Shown: positions 50,856 through 60,227, counted from the first letter of the stretch. The stretch: DNA of 64,000 bases from GCA-002708145 sp045562755 (GCA_045562755.1 JBJKVF010000006.1:682001-746000), one strand, 5' to 3'. Notes: a model not told the origin generated them from the sequence alone. Made by a program: numbers and translations.

Positions 50856-53800
50856 TGTTGATGACGAAGTGAGGAAAAATGTTATTTCTCAATTAGAGGC
50901 ATATAGCGAAGCAGAAACTCAAAGATTGAAAGAAAACTCCACATTAGCAACTGAAAATAAAGATGTAGAAGCTGTGCTTTCTGAAATATTGAAAAATAAA
51001 TATAAATTAGAAAATGATCAAAAAGTTATTGAGATAAATACCGTAGAAGTTGATCCTAATAGTGGTAAAAAAGTCACAAAAACTGTTAGGTCAAAAATGT
51101 TAGCTCAGGCTGAGGAAAATTTCCAAAAAAATATTGCTTCAATTGAGAAAATTAAAGGTGTGGATGCAGAAGTCAGATTAGTTGAAGAAACAGAAAATTT
51201 AATTGATCTGGTAAAAATTGATGTTGAAGAGAAAATAAAAGATCTTAACTCCATTAAAGTAATGGATCTTTTAACTGAAGCTAGATTTAGAAACTTAAGA
51301 GATAAATTTGGTGAAGTGTTTAAAGCTTCAATGGGCGCAGAAGCAATACTTGAGATTCTTCAAGGTACAGATCTTAATGCTATTAGAGATGAATTAAAAA
51401 CAGAAATTAATACTACTTCGGGGCAGCGTAGAAAAAAGGCAATCAAGAGACTTAGAGTCATAGAAGCATTTAGAAAAAGTGGTAATAAACCTGAATGGAT
51501 GATAATGACTAATCTGCCTGTTTTACCTCCAGAGTTACATCCAATGGTGCAGTTAGATGGTGGTAGATTTGCAACAAGTGATTTAAATGATCTATATAGA
51601 AGAGTAATCAATAGAAATAATAGGTTAAGGCATCTTATTGAACTTTTAGCTCCAGAAATTATTGTTCGTAATGAAAAAAGAATGTTACAAGAAGCTGTTG
51701 ATGCATTAATTGACAATGGCAGAAGAGGACGAGCGATTCAGGGAAGCCATAACCATCAATTGAAGTCATTAACTCATTTATTGAGAGGAAAGCAAGGTAG
51801 ATTCAGACAAAATCTTTTAGGTAAAAGGGTTGATTATAGTGGCAGATCAGTGATTATATCGGGACCACAATTACGTATGAATGAGTGTGGGTTACCTAGA
51901 AAAATGGCATTAGAATTGTTTAAGCCATTTGTTATGAATGCTTTAGTTGTAAAGGGTTATGCTCATAATATAAAAAGCGCAAAGCGCATGACTGAGAGGG
52001 CTAGACCGGAAATTTGGGATATATTAGAAGAGGTTATACAAAATCATCCTGTGATGTTAAATAGAGCTCCAACACTTCATAGATTGGGAATTCAAGCTTT
52101 TCAACCTGTTTTAGTCGATGGATTTGCTATTCAGATTCATCCTTTGGTGTGTACAGCTTTTAATGCTGACTTTGATGGAGACCAGATGGCTGTCCACGTT
52201 CCTTTATCTAAGGAAGCAGTAATGGAAGCCCAAAAACTTATGCTTTCAACCAATAATATGCTCGCGCCAAGTTCTGGCTTTCCAATTGTTTCGCCAACAT
52301 TGGATATGGTATTGGGAGCTTATTATCTGACGGGTATTGACGGAGAAGGAATTACCCCTACAAGAAAAGACAGTGATGGTAACCAGATTTATGAAAAGTT
52401 TGCTAATTTTGCAGATGTTGAATTTGCTTACGACTCAGAAAGAATAAAGCTAAGAGAACTAGTTTCTGTGCGTGACAATACAGGTGAATTTATTGAAACT
52501 TCTGTTGGTAGAATTATTTTTAATTCTTCTTTGCCAGAGACATTAACTTTCAGAAATCAAGTCTTTAATAGGGGCGCTATAGAAGATTTGGTTTATGAAG
52601 TTTTTAACACTTTTGGTAATCAAGAAACTTCAATTATGCTTGATAAGATTAAAGACTTAGGATTTAAATATGCAACTCAATCAGGAACTACTATAGCTAT
52701 AAAAGATATAGTTACGCCTCCTCAGAAACAGTCTTTACTTTCTGCCGCAGATACAAAAGTGAATAGACTAAATGAGCAATATTTTCAAGGTATAATTACT
52801 CGTGAAGAAAAATATAAAGCCGAAGTAGATGTATGGACAGATGTTTCAAATAAAATGACACGAGCTGTTGAAGACACACTTCCTACATATGGTGGTATTT
52901 TTTCTATGGCAGATTCTGGAGCTAAAGGTAACATTGCTCAGATAAAACAGATGGCAGGTATGAGAGGATTGATGTCTGATCCAAAAGGTAGAATTATTGA
53001 AATGCCTATTAGGTCAAGCTTCGTTGAAGGTTTGTCTGTTTTAGAATATTTTATTTCTACTCATGGAGCAAGGAAGGGTCTAGCTGATACAGCCTTAAGA
53101 ACTGCTGATTCGGGATATCTTACACGAAGATTAGCTGACGTAGCCCAAGATGTTATAATCACAGCCGAAGAAGATGAATTTGCTCAAGGTATCCTTATAA
53201 AGGGCGGAGAACCAGGTACAGATTCTTCAACTTTGTCAGAGAGAATTATTACAAGGTATTTATCAGAACCGTTAATAGATCCGAGTACGGGAGAGATTTT
53301 TGCTGATAAAGAAGAATTAGTTACTCATGAAATAGCTGAAAAGATATCAAGCTTAGGTATCACAGAAGCATGGGTATATTCTCCATTATCTAGCACTACC
53401 AAAAAGGGAATATCACAAAAATGCTACGGAGCCTCTCTCGCTACAGGACAAGCATGTCTTCTTGGTGAAGCAGTAGGAATTATTGCAGCGCAATCTATTG
53501 GTGAACCTGGAACCCAGCTTACTATGAGAACATTCCATACTGGTGGAATTGCCGGTAAGGATATTACTTCTGGTTTACCAAGAGTTGTTGAGCTTTTTGA
53601 GGCAAGGCAACCAAAAGGTGTAGCAGTTTTATCTGAAATAGGAGGAGAAGTTGAATTAGCAATAGTTGGTGAAGAAAAAATAGTTCGAGTCAAAGCTAAA
53701 GATCAGTATACTGAAGAGATTTTAATTCCGAAAACACACAAACAGACTCTTAAATCCGGTGATTGGGTAGATGCTGGTGATCCAATTTTATCTATTAAAA

Positions 53801-54789
53801 AATCTGAAAAAACCAAAATGATTAAATCAGGAATAAATCCAGAAGAAATTAAAGATGAAATCCTTTCACCTGTTTCAGGAGAAGTTAGTGTGTCAAAAAC
53901 ATCAGTAAAAATTTTGTGGTCTGAAGATGATGAGCGAGAATATATTATTCCTGCAGCTTCTGAGATTTTAGTCGCTGAAGGTGAAAAAATTCAAGCAGGT
54001 CACACATTATCAGATGGACCAAAAAATCCTCAAGATATTCTTAGGATTGAAGGTCAAGCTGCTGCGCAGCGTTATATTGTTGATGAAGTGCAATCAGTTT
54101 ATAGATCTCAGGGAGTTCAAGTTCATGACAAGCATATTGAAGTGATAGTTAGACAAATGATGAGGAAAGTTAGAATCGATAGTGCCGGAGATACTGAGTT
54201 TTTACCTGGAGAATTAGTTGATCGTCATGATTTTGAAACTGCTAATAAAAATGTTATAGAAAATAATGGAATGCTTGCTTCTGCAAGCCCGGTTCTATTA
54301 GGTGTTACAAGGGCATCATTAAACACTCAAAGCTTCCTAGCAGCTGCATCTTTTCAAGAGACTGCAAGAGTATTAACAGAAGCAGCTGTAAATGGTTCTG
54401 TTGATCAATTATCTGGATTGAAAGAAAATGTAATCATAGGTAGGTTAATCCCTGCTAGGCTAGATCAATCTGAAGAAGGTCGTAAAAAATTAGGTATGAC
54501 TCATCAACCAAGAGATAAGGAACTAACAGGATTTACTGAAGCTCCGGAAACTTTTGAGGAAGCTCTAGCAGCAATTAGCGGAGTAGAAAGTGACGCAAGC
54601 CCTGATTTAATCCAGCCGTTAGCTGAGGAAGATGATTTATCTGCGGCTATATCTGCTTTGGCTGAGGAAATTTCAGAAGATGATAATTCTGACTCGTCAA
54701 ATGATGACACGGACGATATTACCAAAGCTGCTGAAGCATTGAAAGGTTCTTTAGAGATTGATGATTCCGAAGAAGAAACGAGTAATTAA
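50815..54789 (+). CDS. rpoC: RNA polymerase subunit beta', main part after the frameshift
   Basis: This frame carries nearly all of beta', including Asn-Ala-Asp-Phe-Asp-Gly-Asp-Gln-Met (active-site Mg2+ aspartates), the bridge helix/trigger loop region, and Gln-Ser-Ile-Gly-Glu-Pro-Gly-Thr-Gln-Leu-Thr-Met-Arg-Thr-Phe-His. It formally begins at TTG 50815, but that is inside the gene. The second zinc site is degraded: equivalents of Cys814, 888 and 895 of E. coli are Glu, Ser and Ser, and only Cys898 remains (codons near 53176, 53392, 53413, 53422). The C-terminus has an acidic tail of about 80 residues. Confidence 0.93.
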   Translation: MERVLYFAQYIVTNVDDEVRKNVISQLEAYSEAETQRLKENSTLATENKDVEAVLSEILKNKYKLENDQKVIEINTVEVDPNSGKKVTKTVRSKMLAQAEENFQKNIASIEKIKGVDAEVRLVEETENLIDLVKIDVEEKIKDLNSIKVMDLLTEARFRNLRDKFGEVFKASMGAEAILEILQGTDLNAIRDELKTEINTTSGQRRKKAIKRLRVIEAFRKSGNKPEWMIMTNLPVLPPELHPMVQLDGGRFATSDLNDLYRRVINRNNRLRHLIELLAPEIIVRNEKRMLQEAVDALIDNGRRGRAIQGSHNHQLKSLTHLLRGKQGRFRQNLLGKRVDYSGRSVIISGPQLRMNECGLPRKMALELFKPFVMNALVVKGYAHNIKSAKRMTERARPEIWDILEEVIQNHPVMLNRAPTLHRLGIQAFQPVLVDGFAIQIHPLVCTAFNADFDGDQMAVHVPLSKEAVMEAQKLMLSTNNMLAPSSGFPIVSPTLDMVLGAYYLTGIDGEGITPTRKDSDGNQIYEKFANFADVEFAYDSERIKLRELVSVRDNTGEFIETSVGRIIFNSSLPETLTFRNQVFNRGAIEDLVYEVFNTFGNQETSIMLDKIKDLGFKYATQSGTTIAIKDIVTPPQKQSLLSAADTKVNRLNEQYFQGIITREEKYKAEVDVWTDVSNKMTRAVEDTLPTYGGIFSMADSGAKGNIAQIKQMAGMRGLMSDPKGRIIEMPIRSSFVEGLSVLEYFISTHGARKGLADTALRTADSGYLTRRLADVAQDVIITAEEDEFAQGILIKGGEPGTDSSTLSERIITRYLSEPLIDPSTGEIFADKEELVTHEIAEKISSLGITEAWVYSPLSSTTKKGISQKCYGASLATGQACLLGEAVGIIAAQSIGEPGTQLTMRTFHTGGIAGKDITSGLPRVVELFEARQPKGVAVLSEIGGEVELAIVGEEKIVRVKAKDQYTEEILIPKTHKQTLKSGDWVDAGDPILSIKKSEKTKMIKSGINPEEIKDEILSPVSGEVSVSKTSVKILWSEDDEREYIIPAASEILVAEGEKIQAGHTLSDGPKNPQDILRIEGQAAAQRYIVDEVQSVYRSQGVQVHDKHIEVIVRQMMRKVRIDSAGDTEFLPGELVDRHDFETANKNVIENNGMLASASPVLLGVTRASLNTQSFLAAASFQETARVLTEAAVNGSVDQLSGLKENVIIGRLIPARLDQSEEGRKKLGMTHQPRDKELTGFTEAPETFEEALAAISGVESDASPDLIQPLAEEDDLSAAISALAEEISEDDNSDSSNDDTDDITKAAEALKGSLEIDDSEEETSN

Positions 54790-54810
54790 ATTAATATTTT
54801 TGGTTTTATT

Positions 54811-54887
54811 GGGCGGTTAGCTCAGTTGGCTAGAGCGCGTCGTTGACATCGACGAGGTCACAGGTTCAAGCCCTGTATCGCCCACCA
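54811..54887 (+). tRNA. tRNA-Val (GAC)
   Basis: A full cloverleaf follows rpoC by 21 bases: acceptor GGGCGGT/ATCGCCC, D-arm GCTC...GAGC, anticodon stem CGTCG/CGACG with loop TTGACAT (anticodon GAC), T-arm ACAGG TTCAAGC CCTGT, then ACCA. CCA is encoded. Length 77 bases. Confidence 0.96.
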
Positions 54888-54933
54888 GTTTAATGCTGTA
54901 ATACAAAATCGGTTTTATACAAGGAGAAAAAAT

Positions 54934-55524
54934 TTGGTTTCAAAAATAATTAGTAAAAATCAAAAAAAACTAATACTTGATGAAAAAATAATTATAAAAT
55001 TAGTAATTTCAATATCATTGATTATTTTTACTAGCATATTTGCTCAAATAAGATTTTTTTTACCTGATAATCCTGTTCCAGTTACTCTTCAAACATTTGG
55101 AATTTTGTTGATGGGTGGCATATTAGGACCCAGGTGGGGTTTTGGATCATCATCAATGTATATTTTATTAGGTGTTATAGGTTTTCCAGTTTTCCAGGGA
55201 ACTAATAGTGGCTTTGAGTATATTCTTGGAGTTACGGGTGGATATATTGTAGGATTTATACCTGCTTCGTTTATCGTAGGAATATTAGTAAAACGAGGAT
55301 TTACTAACTTAAGTAGTATTTGGCCATACATGATTGGCACAATGGCTATATACGTAACTGCTGTAGCTTGGTTGACTATTTTTGATTTTACTTGGCCTGA
55401 AGAAGGCAAGATGCTATCTCAAGCTGTTTACCCATTTCTTATTGGTGATTTTATTAAGGCAATATTTGCTTCGATATTAACCACTCTAATATTGAAGACA
55501 ACTATAAAGAAATTCCTTTTGTAA
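54934..55524 (+). CDS. bioY: biotin ECF transporter S component BioY
   Basis: A 196-residue membrane protein with about six helices. Pro-Val-Pro-Val-Thr-Leu-Gln-Thr-Phe and Gly-Pro-Arg-Trp-Gly are BioY hallmarks, as is Gly-Gly-Tyr-Ile-Val-Gly-Phe-Ile. It imports biotin alone or with a shared energising module, not present here. The start is TTG after AAGGAGA. panC follows after 2 bases, so biotin uptake and pantothenate synthesis may be co-expressed. Confidence 0.9.
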   Translation: MVSKIISKNQKKLILDEKIIIKLVISISLIIFTSIFAQIRFFLPDNPVPVTLQTFGILLMGGILGPRWGFGSSSMYILLGVIGFPVFQGTNSGFEYILGVTGGYIVGFIPASFIVGILVKRGFTNLSSIWPYMIGTMAIYVTAVAWLTIFDFTWPEEGKMLSQAVYPFLIGDFIKAIFASILTTLILKTTIKKFLL

Positions 55525-55526
55525 TT

Positions 55527-56378
55527 TTGAAAATTTTTTCTACAATTCAGCAGTTCTCAAATTTTAGGGAAAAAATTATTTCTAAAAAAATATCATTAGT
55601 TCCAACTATGGGTAATTTACATGATGGTCACATATCATTAATTAATCTTGCAAAAAAAACAACAGATTTAGTCATTGTCTCACTTTTTGTTAATCCTATT
55701 CAATTTAGTTCATTTGATGATTATAGTACCTACCCCAAAACTTATAAGAAAGATATAAGTATTCTTAATAAAAATGGAGTAGATATTTTATTATGTCCTG
55801 ATAGATCAGAGATATTTCCATACGATTTTAACACTTCGGTAATAGCTAAGGATTTTACTGAAGTATTGGAAGGAAAATGTAGGACAGGTCACATGGAAGG
55901 TGTTGCTACTATAGTTACTAAATTATTGAATATTGTTAAACCAGATATTGCAATTTTTGGGGAAAAAGATTTTCAACAGTTGATGTTGATTAAATCAATT
56001 TGTAAGGACTTAAATATTTCAATTGATATAATTTCTTCAAAAATAATAAGAGATACTGACGGGTTAGCTCTTTCAAGTAGAAATAATTTACTTTCTAGAG
56101 ATGAAAAAAAACAAGCTAATGAAATATTTAAATCGCTAAAATTAGGGTATGAAAAAGCACTCTCGGGTGAAAATAATGTATCAAATATAATAAATTTAGT
56201 TAAATCAAAATTATCTAAATATAACTTAATTAAAGTAGAATATATTTCAATAAGAAATCCAAATAATTTTCAAGAATTAAAAATAATTGACGATGATTTT
56301 ATAATACTTATTGCAGCGTATGTTGATAGCATTAGATTAATTGATAACATTAAATATATACAAAAAGAAAAATGCTAG
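55527..56378 (+). CDS. panC: pantothenate synthetase
   Basis: Joins pantoate and beta-alanine using ATP. Val-Pro-Thr-Met-Gly-Asn-Leu-His-Asp-Gly-His (25-35) is the nucleotidylyltransferase motif, and Val-Asn-Pro-Ile-Gln-Phe and Gly-Glu-Lys-Asp-Phe-Gln-Gln are also diagnostic. Length 283. The start is TTG. It overlaps panB by 7 bases, making a coupled pantothenate pair. Confidence 0.94.
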   Translation: MKIFSTIQQFSNFREKIISKKISLVPTMGNLHDGHISLINLAKKTTDLVIVSLFVNPIQFSSFDDYSTYPKTYKKDISILNKNGVDILLCPDRSEIFPYDFNTSVIAKDFTEVLEGKCRTGHMEGVATIVTKLLNIVKPDIAIFGEKDFQQLMLIKSICKDLNISIDIISSKIIRDTDGLALSSRNNLLSRDEKKQANEIFKSLKLGYEKALSGENNVSNIINLVKSKLSKYNLIKVEYISIRNPNNFQELKIIDDDFIILIAAYVDSIRLIDNIKYIQKEKC

Positions 56379-57124
56379 AAAAGAAAATAAATTTATTAAG
56401 TAAAGATAACAAAATAACAATGATTACAGCATATGATTATGTTAGTGGATATATTGTTAATAAATCAGATGCAGAAATCATTCTTGTAGGAGATAGCTTA
56501 GGTATGACAACGCTTGGCTATAATTTTACCAACTCAGTTAAGATTGATGATATTATTAGAGCTACTCAAGCTATAAGTAGAGCAAATATAACGAAAATTC
56601 TTGTTGCAGATTTACCATACCAAACTTATGAATCTAATTATCAAGCTCTTGATAATGCTTCTAAATTAATCTCATTCGGAGCAGATGCTGTAAAGCTTGA
56701 AGGAGGGGAAGAAAAGTCAGAGATAATTCGGTTTCTGAGGGATAATAAAATTCCTGTAATGGGGCATATAGGTATTCAGCCACAATCAATTAATAGCAAC
56801 AATGATTATAAAGTTTTAGGAAGAAATTCATTAGAAAAAGATAAAATAATTAAGGATGCTATCTCTGTTGAAAAATCAGGAGCATTTTCAATAGTTTTAG
56901 AACTTGTAGATAAGATTTTAGCAAAGAAAATTACACATAAACTATCTATACCAACTATTGGTATAGGGTCAGGTAATTTTACGGATGGACAAGTCCAAGT
57001 ATTTAATGATTTGATTGGATATAGTCCAAATAAAATTCCAAAACATGCAAAAAAATATGATAATTTGTTTGATAGGGCTAAAAATTCCATAGATTCATTT
57101 ATAAATGAAACTCGTAACGTATGA
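56372..57124 (+). CDS. panB: 3-methyl-2-oxobutanoate hydroxymethyltransferase
   Basis: Makes ketopantoate from ketoisovalerate and methylene-THF. Met-Ile-Thr-Ala-Tyr-Asp-Tyr (about 17-23), Val-Gly-Asp41-Ser-Leu-Gly-Met, Lys-Leu-Glu-Gly-Gly and Met-Gly-His-Ile-Gly-Ile-Gln-Pro match PanB. At 250 residues it is slightly shorter than most. No panE-type reductase is seen in the window. Confidence 0.94.
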   Translation: MLEKKINLLSKDNKITMITAYDYVSGYIVNKSDAEIILVGDSLGMTTLGYNFTNSVKIDDIIRATQAISRANITKILVADLPYQTYESNYQALDNASKLISFGADAVKLEGGEEKSEIIRFLRDNKIPVMGHIGIQPQSINSNNDYKVLGRNSLEKDKIIKDAISVEKSGAFSIVLELVDKILAKKITHKLSIPTIGIGSGNFTDGQVQVFNDLIGYSPNKIPKHAKKYDNLFDRAKNSIDSFINETRNV

Positions 57125-57224
57125 TAGAAGAAAATTAAACCTTCAAAAATTAGGTATAAAAATATCATAAGCTTATTTATTAATTAATAGTAGTTGTTAG
57201 ATGGCTACAAAGATTTTACTGTAG

Positions 57225-57250
57225 TACAATCTAAAATACGAGTCCGTATT
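57225..57250 (+). promoter_or_regulatory. TACAAT -10 box with an adjacent inverted repeat, upstream of a peroxiredoxin
   Basis: TACAAT (57225-57230) is followed by AATACG-AGTC-CGTATT (57235-57250), a perfect 6-base inverted repeat with a 4-base centre, overlapping the expected start of transcription. An operator in this position would block initiation. No good -35 was found, and no regulator is adjacent. Confidence 0.4.
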
Positions 57251-57275
57251 ATTAGTAAATCATTAGGAGGAAAAT

Positions 57276-57719
57276 ATGAATATTCCAGACGTAGAACTTT
57301 ACGACTTAGAAAGAAATCCCGTAAACCTTAACACTTACAAAGGTAAAAAAACCATAATAGCTTTTTTTCCAGGAGCATTTACTGGTGGCTGTACAGAAGA
57401 GCTGTGTTCATTCCAATCGGATTTACAGCAATTCAATGATTTAAATGTTCAAGTAGTAGGTATTTGTGTAGATTCACCATTTGCATTATCAGGCTGGGCT
57501 GAAGCAAACCAAATTACTTTTCCTTTGCTAAGTGATTATAAAAAAGAATGTATTAAGTTATTTGATGTAGAATTCGAAGGATTAGCAGGCATGGATGGAT
57601 ATATTTCTTCAAATAGAGCAGTATTTATTACAGATACCTCAGGAGAAATTACTTATAAATGGATAGCTGAAAATCCAGGTATACTACCTGATTTTGATGA
57701 AATCAAAAAAAACCTCTAA
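57276..57719 (+). CDS. peroxiredoxin (redoxin domain)
   Basis: A 147-residue thiol peroxidase. The Pro32-Gly-Ala-Phe-Thr36-Gly-Gly-Cys39 motif provides the peroxidatic cysteine, and Cys44, five residues on, is placed like the resolving cysteine of BCP/PrxQ enzymes. A strong AGGAGGA ribosome site precedes the ATG. The gene is single, with a possible operator upstream. Confidence 0.88.
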   Translation: MNIPDVELYDLERNPVNLNTYKGKKTIIAFFPGAFTGGCTEELCSFQSDLQQFNDLNVQVVGICVDSPFALSGWAEANQITFPLLSDYKKECIKLFDVEFEGLAGMDGYISSNRAVFITDTSGEITYKWIAENPGILPDFDEIKKNL

Positions 57720-57779
57720 ATATAGACTTAAATTATATTTTTCTCTGAAATCTCTAGATATCTTTTTTTATTTACTAAA

Positions 57780-59129
57780 ATGAGTTTGCAAAATTCAAAA
57801 AATATAAATTTGATACTTAAGGGTTCAGTACCTTTTACATTATATAAGCTAGCACTACCAAATGTTTTTGCTGTTTTCATGTACTCTGTTGTAACGTTTT
57901 CTGAAGCTTGGTATATAGGTCAAATAAGTATAGATGAGCTAGCTAGTTTGGCATTAGTTTTTCCTTTTGTATCACTTATTGGAATGATGGGGCTAGGTGC
58001 GATTGGTGGCGGTATAACATCCTCGTTATCTAGAGCTATTGGTAAAAATGATCAAGATTTAGCTAATAAAGTAGTGTGGCATTCACTATTATTAATGTTT
58101 TTTTTATCATTAATATTTTTATTAATTTTTGTTTTATTGTCAAATAAAATATTTAATTTAGTAGGAGCTGAAGAAAATGTAATAAATCGATCGGTATTAT
58201 TTTGTAAAATATTTTTTTCATTTGCACCAGTAATGTTTTTCTCATTTTTATTAGTTTCAATTTTCAGAGGTTGTGGAGCCTATCAAAATTTAGCAAAAAT
58301 TACTATTTTTATAAATATTTCTCAAATTGTTTTGTCAGGTGTGCTTACATTAGGTTGGTCAGTCTTTCCTCAGCTAGGTTTATTAGGAATAGCTATATCT
58401 ACGATTATTTGCCAAGCTATTTCATCTGCTTATATGTTTATATATATTATTCGAAATAATCTTAATATTTCTTTTAAGGTATATTCCTTTGAAAAAAATA
58501 TTATATATGACATTCTCCGTGTGGGAGGAGTCAGCGCAATTAATTCTATTTGCATAACGTTAACTATGATTGTAATTACCTTCTTTATCTCAAAATATGG
58601 AACAGCAGCAATTGCAGGCCACGGGATATGTCTAAGATTAGAACAAATGCTAATTCCTTTAGCATTTGGTGTTGGTGGAGTATTGACAACAATAGTAGGT
58701 GTAAATTTCGGAGCTAATAAATATATAAGGGCAAAAAAATTTGCATTAACTGGAGCTATAATAATTGGATTAATAGGTACTAGTATTGGAGTTTTTCTAG
58801 CAATTTTTCCTGATTTATGGATAAATATTTTTACAGAAGATAAAGAAGCTTATGCAATTGCAGCGGTTTATTTAATGATAGTAGGTCCTGTGTTTGGTAT
58901 TTTCTCTGGGGGTAAAACTTTGTATTTTGCTAGTATGGGTACTGGTAAAATGCTCATACCTATATCAGCTGCTATTACACGTTTATTTATTGTACTATGC
59001 TTTGGAATGATCGTATCTTATTTTTCTTTAGATATTAAATTTTTATTTATGGGTGTGGCTCTCGGCCTGTCAGTTATTGGGATAATTTTATATATTAATA
59101 TGTTCAATAAATCTTGGAATCCAGTATAG
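57780..59129 (+). CDS. MATE-family efflux transporter
   Basis: A 449-residue protein with about twelve hydrophobic helices arranged as two similar halves. Phe-Ser-Glu-Ala-Trp-Tyr-Ile-Gly in helix 2 and Gly-Ala-Ile-Gly-Gly-Gly-Ile-Thr-Ser-Ser-Leu-Ser-Arg after helix 2 are MATE-like, and an equivalent Gly-Val-Gly-Gly-Val-Leu-Thr-Thr-Ile-Val-Gly-Val-Asn-Phe-Gly-Ala occurs in the second half. It would export drugs or metabolites by cation antiport. Ends 3 bases from a convergent gene. Confidence 0.87.
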   Translation: MSLQNSKNINLILKGSVPFTLYKLALPNVFAVFMYSVVTFSEAWYIGQISIDELASLALVFPFVSLIGMMGLGAIGGGITSSLSRAIGKNDQDLANKVVWHSLLLMFFLSLIFLLIFVLLSNKIFNLVGAEENVINRSVLFCKIFFSFAPVMFFSFLLVSIFRGCGAYQNLAKITIFINISQIVLSGVLTLGWSVFPQLGLLGIAISTIICQAISSAYMFIYIIRNNLNISFKVYSFEKNIIYDILRVGGVSAINSICITLTMIVITFFISKYGTAAIAGHGICLRLEQMLIPLAFGVGGVLTTIVGVNFGANKYIRAKKFALTGAIIIGLIGTSIGVFLAIFPDLWINIFTEDKEAYAIAAVYLMIVGPVFGIFSGGKTLYFASMGTGKMLIPISAAITRLFIVLCFGMIVSYFSLDIKFLFMGVALGLSVIGIILYINMFNKSWNPV

Positions 59130-59132
59130 ATG

Positions 59133-60203
59133 TCACTCAAAAATTTCTTTTTTAGGTACACTCCCAAATCCTAAATAATTATTTGTTTTTAGAAAACCAT
59201 TATTGATAGCATTGATACTTTTGTTATTCCATTGTTCTAGTTCTAAATTATTTGTTTTCGGGTTGTGTAATTCAGCCATATTATAAACTAGCCCAGATTC
59301 AATCAACGGTAAACCCCAAGGTTCTCCCCCTCTATGTAATATAATTTTATATTTTTTCGAATTTATACTAATTATTTTTATTAAAGCACTTATACCTCCA
59401 CACCATGTAACATCAGGTTGCCATATATCATAAGAATTATGATTTTTCATTAGTTTAAAATTATTATGATTAAATTCATGTTCTCCACCAGCAATTTGAA
59501 TTTGGAATAAATTTTTATTATAAAATTTATTATCCAGTATTATATCTGGTGTACAAATATCTTCTATCCACTCGATATTAAAGTCTTTTAGTCTAGATGA
59601 CATATTTTTTGCATAATCTAAATCCCATGTCATATAACAATCAAGCATTATTTTTTTTGTATTTATTATTGATTCTCTTGTATTAGAAATAAGATTTGAT
59701 AGATTTTCGAAATCTTTTTCGAAATCTTTTGAAGACCTTACAGAAAGTTTAAAATTTTTTATACTTAGATTACTATATTTTTTTACATTATTACCTGTTG
59801 CATATGTTTCTATTATATTATGGTGTTTGTGTGAGTTTTTTTCTAGCAAGTTTTTTATTGGAATTTCATAGTACTTACTAAAAGCATCCCATATTGCAAG
59901 ATCGAGTGAAGAAATTGCCATTGTAGCAATCCCACCTCTTCCGTATGGAATACTATGCTCATATAGTTTTTCAAAAACTTTAATAATATCTTGTTTGTTA
60001 TTTATTTCTTCATTAATAATTAAATTCCCTAAATGACCATTGATAACTTCTATTGATGCGTTTCCTCCTCCACCAGTACCAAATCCAAAAATATTTTTTT
60101 TATCTGTTGATATCTTCGTAATAATTTGCCACAGCTTAGGACGCCAGCCTTTTAAGTCATCTTTGTAAGTAGGATATTTTACTTCAATGTTTGTAATTTT
60201 CAT
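59133..60203 (-). CDS. enolase-superfamily dehydratase (paralog 5)
   Basis: A 356-residue MR/MLE-type protein: Lys152, Asp188 (Leu-Asp-Cys), Glu214 (Ile-Glu-Asp), Glu241 (Gly-Gly-Glu-His) and His290 (Leu-His-Arg-Gly-Gly). The Asp-Cys and GGEH motifs link it to paralog 1 rather than 2-4. It is the shortest and the richest in Asn and Lys, and lies apart from the other sugar genes. Function as a sugar-acid dehydratase is likely but not certain. Confidence 0.78.
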   Translation of the reverse strand: MKITNIEVKYPTYKDDLKGWRPKLWQIITKISTDKKNIFGFGTGGGGNASIEVINGHLGNLIINEEINNKQDIIKVFEKLYEHSIPYGRGGIATMAISSLDLAIWDAFSKYYEIPIKNLLEKNSHKHHNIIETYATGNNVKKYSNLSIKNFKLSVRSSKDFEKDFENLSNLISNTRESIINTKKIMLDCYMTWDLDYAKNMSSRLKDFNIEWIEDICTPDIILDNKFYNKNLFQIQIAGGEHEFNHNNFKLMKNHNSYDIWQPDVTWCGGISALIKIISINSKKYKIILHRGGEPWGLPLIESGLVYNMAELHNPKTNNLELEQWNNKSINAINNGFLKTNNYLGFGSVPKKEIFE

Positions 60204-60227
60204 AGTAATTTCATTATAATCATTATT

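Noticed and set aside
58271..58459. Plus-strand ORF in another frame within the MATE gene
   Set aside because: Shadow of a clear transporter gene with matching membrane helices.
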